From the NCBI GenBank assembly GCA_963971575.1, contig OZ020611.1, positions 203,656,419 through 203,720,418 of the forward strand: 64,000 bases of DNA, read 5' to 3'. Below, piece by piece: positions 55,221-64,000 of this stretch. A program made the position numbers and the translations under genes. This DNA comes from Liopterus haemorrhoidalis (taxonomy: Eukaryota > Arthropoda > Insecta > Coleoptera > Dytiscidae). The stretch's first letter is position 1. Every line of letters begins with the position of its first letter. The notes beneath the pieces were generated by a model. The model did not search any database. It saw only the letters and a program-made list of their open reading frames with translations, and was not told where the DNA came from.

Positions 55221-55588
55221 TACAATAAAAACAATCAAAATAAAAAGTATGTAAAGTGTATTTACCTTTGCAACAGTGCCTCTTGGCAAATCCACCACGT
55301 GCCCACTTCTAGAAAGTCCAATCTAACCTCTTAATTTTATTTCTTCGATTCTGAAACAATTGTAATACATTAAATTGCAAAAAACAATAAAAACAGGAAA
55401 TATAAAAAGCATATAAAGTGTATTTACCTCTGCAGTAGTACCTCCTGGCCAACCCATCACGTGCCCACTTTAAGGAAGTCCAATCTAACCAGTTAATTTT
55501 ATATGTTCCATTCTGAAACAATTGTTATACATTAAAATGCAAAATACAATAAAAACAGTCAAAATAAAAAGTGTATAAAGTGTATTTA

Positions 55589-56213
55589 CCTTTACAATAG
55601 TGTCTTCTGGCAAACCCGCCACCTGCCCACTTTAAGGAAGTCCGATCTAACTTTTTAATCTTATTTCTTCCATTCAGAATATATTAAAATGTAAATTACA
55701 ATAAAAACAGTCAAAATAAAAAGTTTATAAAGACTATTTACCTTTGCAATAAAGCCTTGTAGCAAACTCGCCACCTACCCACTTCTAGGAAGTCCGATCT
55801 AGCTTGTGAATTTTATTTCTTTCATTCTGAAACATTAACAATAAATTAAAATGAAAAATACAATAAAAACAGTCTAAATAAAAAGTGTATAAAGTGTATT
55901 TACCTTTACAATAGTGTCTTCTGGCAAACCCGCCACCTGCCCACTTTAAGGAAGTCCGATCTAACTTTTTAATCTTATTTCTTCCATTCAGAATATATTA
56001 AAATGTAAATTACAATAAAAACAGTCAAAATAAAAAGTTTATAAAGACTATTTACCTTTGCAATAAAGCCTTGTAGCAAACTCGCCACCTACCCACTTCT
56101 AGGAAGTCCGATCTAGCTTGTGAATTTTATTTCTTTCATTCTGAAACATTAACAATAAATTAAAATGCAAAATACAATAAAAACAGTCTAAATAAAAAGT
56201 GTATAAAGTGTAT
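55589..56213. repeat. Dimer duplication within the array
   Basis: Two adjacent monomers (about 55589-55902) are repeated almost exactly at an offset of 314 bp. They share the diagnostic cattcagaatatattaaaat and gccttgtagcaaactcgcc variants. Confidence 0.85.
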
Positions 56214-58668
56214 TTACTTTTACAATAAAGCTTTCTAGCAAACTCGCCACCTACCCACTTCTAGGAAGTCTAAACTAATTAGTGAATTTTATTTCTTTCA
56301 TTCTGATATAATAAAAATACATTAAAATGTAAAATACAATAAATATAGTCCAAATAAAAAGTGTATAAAGTGTATTTACCTTTGCAATAAAGTTTCCTGG
56401 CAAACCCACCAACTGCCCACTTCTAGGAAGTCCGATCTAGCTTGTGAATTTTATTTCTTTCATTCTGAAACATTTACAATACATTAAAATGCAAAATACA
56501 ATAAAAACAGTTAAAATAAAAAGTGTATAAAATGTATAGACCTTTACAATACAGTTTCCTGGAAAACCCACTACCTGTCCACTTCTAGGAAGCCCAATAT
56601 AACTTGTTAATTTTATTCCTTCCATTCTGAAACAGGTGCAATACATTAAATTGCAAAATATAAATATTGAAAAAATAAAAAGCATATAAAGTGTATTTAC
56701 CTTTGCAATAGTGTCTCCTGGCAAACTCGCCACATGCCCACTTTAAGGAAGTCCGATCTAACTTGTAAATTTTATTTCTTGCATTCTGAAATAATTACAA
56801 TATATTAAAATGCAAAATAAATACAATTCTGAAATAATAAGAATAAATTAAAATGTAAAATACAATAAAAATAGTCAAAATAAAAAGTGTATTTACCTTT
56901 GGAATAAAGTCTCCTCACAAACCCACCACCTGACCACTTCTAGGAAGTTCGATATAACTTGTGAATTTTATTTCTTTTATTCTGAAACAATTACAATACA
57001 TTAAAATGCAAAGTACAATAAAAATTGTCAAAATAAAAAGATAAAAAGTCTATTTAACTTAACAATAAAGTTTACTGGCAAACCCACCACATGCCCGCTT
57101 CTAGGAAGTCCAATCTAATTTGTGAATTTTATTTCTTCTATTCTGAAATAATTATAATACCTTAAAATGTAAAAAACAATAAAAACAGTGCATAAAGTGC
57201 ATTTACTTTTGCAATAAAGTCTACTGGAAAACCTGCCACCTACCCACTTCTAGCAAATTTGGACTAACTTGTGAATTTTACTTCTTCCATTCTGAAACAG
57301 TCACAATACATTAAAAAGCAAAATATACTAAAGACAGTCATAATAGAAAGTAAATAAAAGAGTATTTACCTTTGCAGAAGTATATCCTGGCGAACCCACC
57401 ACTTGCCCACTTCAAGGAAGGCCGATCTAACTTCTTAATTTTATTCCTTCTATTCTGAAACAATCACAATACATTAAAATTTTAAATATACTAAAAATAG
57501 TCATAATAGAATATAAACAAAAGAGTATTTACCTCTGCAGTACTACTTCCTGGCAAACCCACAACCTGGCCACTTCTAAGAAATCTGATCTAACTTGTTA
57601 ATTTTATTTCTTCCATTCTTAAACAATCACAATACATTAAAATGCAAACTTTACTAATATAAGACATAATAGAAGGTAAACAAAAGAGTATTTACCATTG
57701 CAGTAGTATGTCCTGGCAAACACACCACCTGCCCATTTCTAGGAAGTCCGATTTAACTTATTAAATTTATTTCTTCTATTCTGAAACAATCACAATAAAC
57801 TTAAATGCAAAATATACAAATAACAGTCATAATATAAAGTAAACAAAAGAGTATTTACCTTTGCAGAAGTATCTCCTGGCAAACCCACCACCTGCCCACC
57901 TCTAGGAAGTCCGATCTAACTTGATAATTTTATTTCTGCCATTCTGAAAAAAATCACAATTCATTAAATTTCGAAATATACCAAATACAGTCATAATAGA
58001 AAGTAAACAAAAATGAATTTACCTTTGCAGTAGTATCTCCTGGCAAACCCACCACTTGCCCACTTCTAAGAAGTCCGATCTAACTTGTTAATTTTATTTC
58101 TTCCATTCTGAAACAATTACAATACATTAAAATGCTAAATATACTAAAAACAGTTATAATATAAAGTAAACAAAAGAGTATTTACCTTTTCAGTAGTATC
58201 TTCTGACAAACCCACCACCTGCCCACTTCTAGGAAGTCCGATCTAACTTCTTAATTTTATTTCACCCATTCTGAAACAATCACAATACATTCAAATGCAA
58301 AATATACTAAATACAGTCATAATATAAAGTAAACAAAAGTGTATTTACCTTTGCAGTAGTATCTCCTGGCAAACCCACCACCTGCCCACTTCTAGGAAGT
58401 CCGATCTAACTTCTTAATTTTATTTCATCCATTCTGGAACAATCACAATACATTTAAATGCAAAATATACTAAAAACAGTTATAATATAAAGTAAACAAA
58501 AGAGTATTTACCTTTTCAGTAGTATCTTCTGACAAACCCACCACCTGCCCACTTCTAGGAAATCCGATCTAACTTGTTAATTTTATTTCATCCATTCTGG
58601 AACAATCACAATACATTTAAATGCAAAATATACTAAAAACAGTTATAATATAAAGTAAACAAAAGAGT

Positions 58669-61600
58669 ATTTACCTTTTCAGTAGTATCTTCTGACAAAC
58701 CCACCACCTGCCCACTTCTAGGAAGTCCGATCTAACTTGTTAATTTTATTTCATCCATTCTGGAACAATCACAATAAATTTAAATGCAAAATATACTAAA
58801 AACAGTTATAATATAAAGTAAACAAAAGAGTATTTACCTTTTCAGTAGTATCTTCTGACAAACCCACCACCTGCCCACTTCTAGGAAGTCCGATCTAACT
58901 TCTTAATTTTATTTCACCCATTCTGAAACAATCACAATACATTCAAATGCAAAATATACTAAATACAGTCATAATATAAAGTAAACAAAAGTGTATTTAC
59001 CTTTGCAGTAGTATCTCCTGGCAAACCCACCACCTGCCCACTTCTAGGAAGTCCGATCTAACTTGTTAATTCTATTTCTTCCATTCTGGAACAATCACAA
59101 TACATTTAAATGCAAAATATACTAAAAACAGTTATAATATAAAGTAAACAAAAGTGTATTTACCTTTTCAGTAGTATCTTCTGGCAAACCCACAACCTGC
59201 CCACTTCTAGGAAGTCCGATCTAACTTGTTAATTTTATTTCATCCATTCTGAAACAATCACAATACATTAAAATGCAAAATATACTAAAAAAAAGTTATA
59301 ATATAAAGTAAACAAAAGTGTATTTACCTTTTCAGTAGTATCTTCTGACAAACCCACAACCTGCCCACTTCTAGGAAGTCCGATCTAACTTGTTAATTTT
59401 ATTTCATCCATTCTGAAACAATCACAATACATTCAAATGCAAAATATACTAAATACAGTCATAATATAAAGTAAACAAAAGTGTATTTACCTTTTCAGTA
59501 GTATCTTCTGACAAACCCACAACCTGCCCACTTCTAGGAAGTCCGATCTAACTTGTTAATTTTATTTCATCCATTCTGAAACAATCACAATACATTCAAA
59601 TGCAAAATATACTAAATACAGTCATAATAGAAAGTAAACAAAAGTGTATTTACCTTTGCAGTAGTATCTCCTGGCAAACCCACCACCTGCCCACTTCTAG
59701 GAAGTCCGATCTAACTTCTTAATTTTATTTCACCCATTCTGAAACAATCACAATACATTCAAATGCAAAATATACTAAATACAGTCATAATATAAAGTAA
59801 ACAAAAGTGTATTTACCTTTGCAGTAGTATCTTCTGGCAAACCCACCACCTGCCCACTTCTAGGAAGTCCGATCTAACTTGTTAATTTTATTTCACCCAT
59901 TCTGAAACAATCACAATACATTCAAATGCAAAATATACTAAATACAGTCATAATATAAAGTAAACAAAAGTGTATTTACCTTTGCAGTAGTATCTTCTGG
60001 CAAACCCACCACCTGCCCACTTCTAGGAAGTCCGATCTAACTTGTTAATTTTATTTCACCCATTCTGAAACAATCACAATACATTCAAATGCAAAATATA
60101 CTAAATACAGTCATAATATAAAGTAAACAAAAGTGTATTTACCTTTGCAGTAGTATCTTCTGGCAAACCCACCACCTGCCCACTTCTAGGAAGTCCGATC
60201 TAACTTCTTAATTTTATTTCATCCATTCTGGAACAATCACAATACATTTAAATGCAAAATATACTAAAAACAGTTATAATATAAAGTAAACAAAAGAGTA
60301 TTTACCTTTTCAGTAGTATCTTCTGACAAACCCACAACCTGCCCACTTCTAGGAAGTCCGATCTAACTTGTTAATTTTATTTCATCCATTCTGAAACAAT
60401 CACAATACATTCAAATGCAAAATATACTAAATACAGTCATAATAGAAAGTAAACAAAAGTGTATTTACCTTTGCAGTAGTATCTCCTGGCAAACCCACCA
60501 CCTGCCCACTTCTAGGAAGTCCGATCTAACTTCTTAATTTTATTTCATCCATTCTGGAACAATCACAATACATTTAAATGCAAAATATACTAAAAACAGT
60601 TATAATATAAAGTAAACAAAAGAGTATTTACCTTTTCAGTAGTATCTTCTGACAAACCCACCACCTGCCCACTTCTAGGAAGTCCGATCTAACTTGTTAA
60701 TTTTATTTCATCCATTCTGGAACAATCACAATACATTTAAATGCAAAATATACTAAAAACAGTTATAATATAAAGTAAACAAAAGAGTAATTACCTTTTC
60801 AGTAGTATCTTCTGACAAACCCACCACCTGCCCACTTCTAGGAGGTCCGATCTAACTTCTTAATTTTATTTCACCCATTCTGAAACAATCACAATACATT
60901 CAAATGCAAAATATACTAAATACAGTCATAATATAAAGTAAACAAAAGTGTATTTACCTTTGCAGTAGTATCTCCTGGCAAACCCACCACCTGCCCACTT
61001 CTAGGAAGTCCGATCTAACTTGTTAATTCTATTTCTTCCATTCTGGAACAATCACAATACATTTAAATGCAAAATATACTAAAAACAGTTATAATATAAA
61101 GTAAACAAAAGTGTATTTACCTTTTCAGTAGTATCTTCTGGCAAACCCACAACCTGCCCACTTCTAGGAAGTCCGATCTAACTTGTTAATTTTATTTCAT
61201 CCATTCTGAAACAATCACAATACATTAAAATGCAAAATATACTAAAAAAAGTTATAATATAAAGTAAACAAAAGTGTATTTACCTTTTCAGTAGTATCTT
61301 CTGACAAACCCACAACCTGCCCACTTCTAGGAAGTCAGATCTAACTTGTTAATTTTATTTCATCCATTCTGAAACAATCACAATACATTCAAATGCAAAA
61401 TATACTAAAAAAAGTTATAATATAAAGTAAACAAAAGTGTATTTACCTTTTCAGTAGTATCTTCTGACAAACCCACAACCTGCCCACTTCTAGGAAGTCC
61501 GATCTAACTTGTTAATTTTATTTCATCCATTCTGAAACAATCACAATACATTCAAATGCAAAATATACTAAATACAGTCATAATAGAAAGTAAACAAAAG
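58669..61600. repeat. Higher-order repeat inside the array (offset 1,957 bp)
   Basis: Six consecutive monomers at ~58669-59640 recur in the same variant order at ~60626-61597. The rare variant tgttaattctatttcttcca (59064 and 61021) and the actaaaaaaa variant are included. 1,957 is about 12 x 163. A further shared variant (tacattaaaatgcaaaatat) at 61221 and 63503 is offset 2,282 = 14 x 163. Confidence 0.8.
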
Positions 61601-64000
61601 TGTATTTACCTTTTCAGTAGTATCTTCTGACAAACCCACAACCTGCCCACTTCTAGGAAGTCCGATCTAACTTCTTAATTTTATTTCACCCATTCTGAAA
61701 CAATCACAATACATTCAAATGCAAAATATACTAAATACAGTCATAATAGAAAGTAAACAAAAGTGTATTTACCTTTGCAGTAGTATCTCCTGGCAAACCC
61801 ACCACCTGCCCACTTCTAGGAAGTCCGATCTAAGTTCTTAATTTTATTTCACCCATTCTGAAACAATCACAATACATTCAAATGCAAAATATACTAAATA
61901 CAGTCATAATAGAAAGTAAACAAAAGTGTATTTACCTTTGCAGTAGTATCTCCTGGCAAACCCACCACCTGCCCACTTCTAGGAAGTCCGATCTAACTTC
62001 TTAATTTTATTTCATCCATTCTGGAACAATCACAATACATTTAAATGCAAAATATACTAAATACAGTCATAATATAAAGTAAACAAAAGTGTATTTACCT
62101 TTGCAGTAGTATCTTCTGGCAAACCCACCACCTGCCCACTTCTAGGAAGTCCGATCTAACTTGTTAATTTTATTTCACCCATTCTGAAACAATCACAATA
62201 CATTCAAATGCAAAATATACTAAATACAGTCATAATATAAAGTAAACAAAAGTGTATTTACCTTTGCAGTAGTATCTCCTGGCAAACCCACCACCTGCCC
62301 ACTTCTAGGAAGTCCGATCTAACTTGTTAATTTTATTTCACCCATTCTGAAACAATCACAATACATTCAAATGCAAAATATACTAAATACAGTCATAATA
62401 TAAAGTAAACAAAAGTGTATTTACCTTTGCAGTAGTATCTTCTGGCAAACCCACCACCTGCCCACTTCTAGGAAGTCCGATCTAACTTCTTAATTTTATT
62501 TCACCCATTCTGAAACAATCACAATACATTCAAATGCAAAATATACTAAATACAGTCATAATATAAAGTAAACAAAAGTGTATTTACCTTTGCAGTAGTA
62601 TCTCCTGGCAAACCCACCACCTGCCCACTTCTAGGAAGTCCGATCTAACTTCTTAATTTTATTTCACCCATTCTGAAACAATCACAATACATTCAAATGC
62701 AAAATATACTAAATACAGTCATAATATAAAGTAAACAAAAGTGTATTTACCTTTGCAGTAGTATCTCCTGGCAAACCCACCACCTGCCCACTTCTAGGAA
62801 GTCCGATCTAACTTCTTAATTTTATTTCACCCATTCTGAAACAATCACAATACATTCAAATGCAAAATATACTAAATACAGTCATAATATAAAGTAAACA
62901 AAAGTGTATTTACCTTTGCAGTAGTATCTCCTGGCAAACCCACCACCTGCCCACTTCTAGGAAGTCCGATCTAACTTGTTAATTTTATTTCATCCATTCT
63001 GAAACAATCACAATACATTCAAATGCAAAATATACTAAATACAGTCATAATAGAAAGTAAACAAAAGTGTATTTACCTTTGCAGTAGTATCTTCTGGCAA
63101 ACCCACCACCTGCCCACTTCTAGGAAGTCCGATCTAACTTGTTAATTTTATTTCACCCATTCTGAAACAATCACAATACATTCAAATGCAAAATATACTA
63201 AATACAGTCATAATATAAAGTAAACAAAAGTGTATTTACCTTTTCAGTAGTATCTTCTGACAAACCCACCACCTGCCCACTTCTAGGAAGTCCGATCTAA
63301 CTTGTTAATTTTATTTCACCCATTCTGAAACAATCACAATACATTCAAATGCAAAATATACTAAATACAGTCATAATATAAAGTAAACAAAAGTGTATTT
63401 ACCTTTTCAGTAGTATCTTCTGACAAACCCACAACCTGCCCACTTCTAGGAAGTCCGATCTAACTTGTTAATTTTATTTCATCCATTCTGAAACAATCAC
63501 AATACATTAAAATGCAAAATATACTAAAAAAAGTTATAATATAAAGTAAACAAAAGTGTATTTACCTTTTCAGTAGTATCTTCTGACAAACCCACAACCT
63601 GCCCACTTCTAGGAAGTCCGATCTAACTTGTTAATTTTATTTCATCCATTCTGAAACAATCACAATACATTCAAATGCAAAATATACTAAATACAGTCAT
63701 AATAGAAAGTAAACAAAAGTGTATTTACCTTTGCAGTAGTATCTCCTGGCAAACCCACCACCTGCCCACTTCTAGGAAGTCCGATCTAACTTCTTAATTT
63801 TATTTCACCCATTCTGAAACAATCACAATACATTCAAATGCAAAATATACTAAATACAGTCATAATATAAAGTAAACAAAAGTGTATTTACCTTTGCAGT
63901 AGTATCTCCTGGCAAACCCACCACCTGCCCACTTCTAGGAAGTCCGATCTAACTTGTTAATTTTATTTCATCCATTCTGAAACAATCACAATACATTCAA

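Larger units (their letters stand above)
54529..64000 (-). repeat. Tandem array of a 163-bp monomer, about 55 copies, extending past the window
   Basis: The motif tttacct...cctggcaaacccaccacc...aggaagtccgatctaac...tcattctgaaacaat recurs every 163 bp from ~58.0 kb to the end, with over 90% apparent identity. The spacing is looser (about 150-170 bp, more divergent) from 54.5 to 58.0 kb. On the minus strand each monomer reads: A-rich spacer, polypyrimidine-type tract gattgtttcag, an 85-nt block starting AATGG(A)AGAAATAAAA, then GTAAATAC. This is the layout of an exon with splice acceptor and donor. In most copies the 85-nt block has stops in all frames, so it is not coding now. A DD41D transposon interrupts the array at 54656-55220. 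Confidence 0.95.

Noticed and set aside
56437..56733. 98-codon minus-strand ORF reading CFRMEGIKLTSYIGLPRSGQ
   Set aside because: It is a read-through of two diverged satellite monomers. Neighbouring monomers have stops at the same place.
54529..64000. Regularly spaced repeats resembling a CRISPR array
   Set aside because: The whole 163-bp unit repeats, with no unique spacers. The context is eukaryotic and no cas genes are present.

Overview
This is eukaryotic, almost certainly insect, DNA. It is AT-rich and has spliced genes with GT/AG introns. It is saturated with insect-type transposons: hAT MITEs with 8-bp target duplications, Tc1/mariner, PIF/Harbinger, a Ty3/gypsy element and non-LTR remnants. 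I cannot fix the species from sequence alone. Nothing bacterial (operons, Shine-Dalgarno sites, CRISPR) is present.

The one convincing host gene lies on the + strand from about 15.9 to 44.84 kb. It encodes an actin-binding Rho-activating protein (ABRA/STARS) with a C-terminal Costars domain. Four shared exons (36150-36289, 36927-37098, 37256-37348, 44507-44626) join in phase to either of two candidate first exons (16181-16216 or 24976-25011). Each first exon has 12 codons, its own upstream TATA-like element and a consensus donor. Either isoform is predicted at 186 aa. The introns hold most of the transposons.

Region by region: 0.1-15.6 kb is intergenic repeat (hAT MITEs, three copies of a ~1-kb family with a tRNA-like core, a 170-bp minisatellite, a PIF/Harbinger element and a hAT element carrying non-LTR-like sequence). 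16.2-36.1 kb is the long ABRA intron, with hAT, Harbinger, mariner and Tc1 insertions and two more copies of the ~1-kb family. 37.35-44.5 kb is the last ABRA intron, containing a hAT MITE split by a young 4,170-bp Ty3/gypsy element with identical 90-bp LTRs and an intact 1,302-codon gag-pol ORF. 44.9-54.5 kb is repeat debris: two more ~1-kb copies, a near-perfect hairpin MITE, a 773-bp-offset direct duplication, a broken non-LTR reverse transcriptase and a DNA transposon inside it. From 54.53 kb to the window end runs a tandem array of about 55 monomers with a 163-bp period. Each monomer, read on the minus strand, looks like an 85-87-nt exon bracketed by splice sites. A DD41D (rosa-like) Tc1/mariner deletion derivative interrupts its left edge.

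The items most worth following are the exon-shaped satellite, the ~1-kb family whose copies carry different tRNA-like cassettes at the same internal position, the twin first exons of ABRA, and the intact gypsy element.
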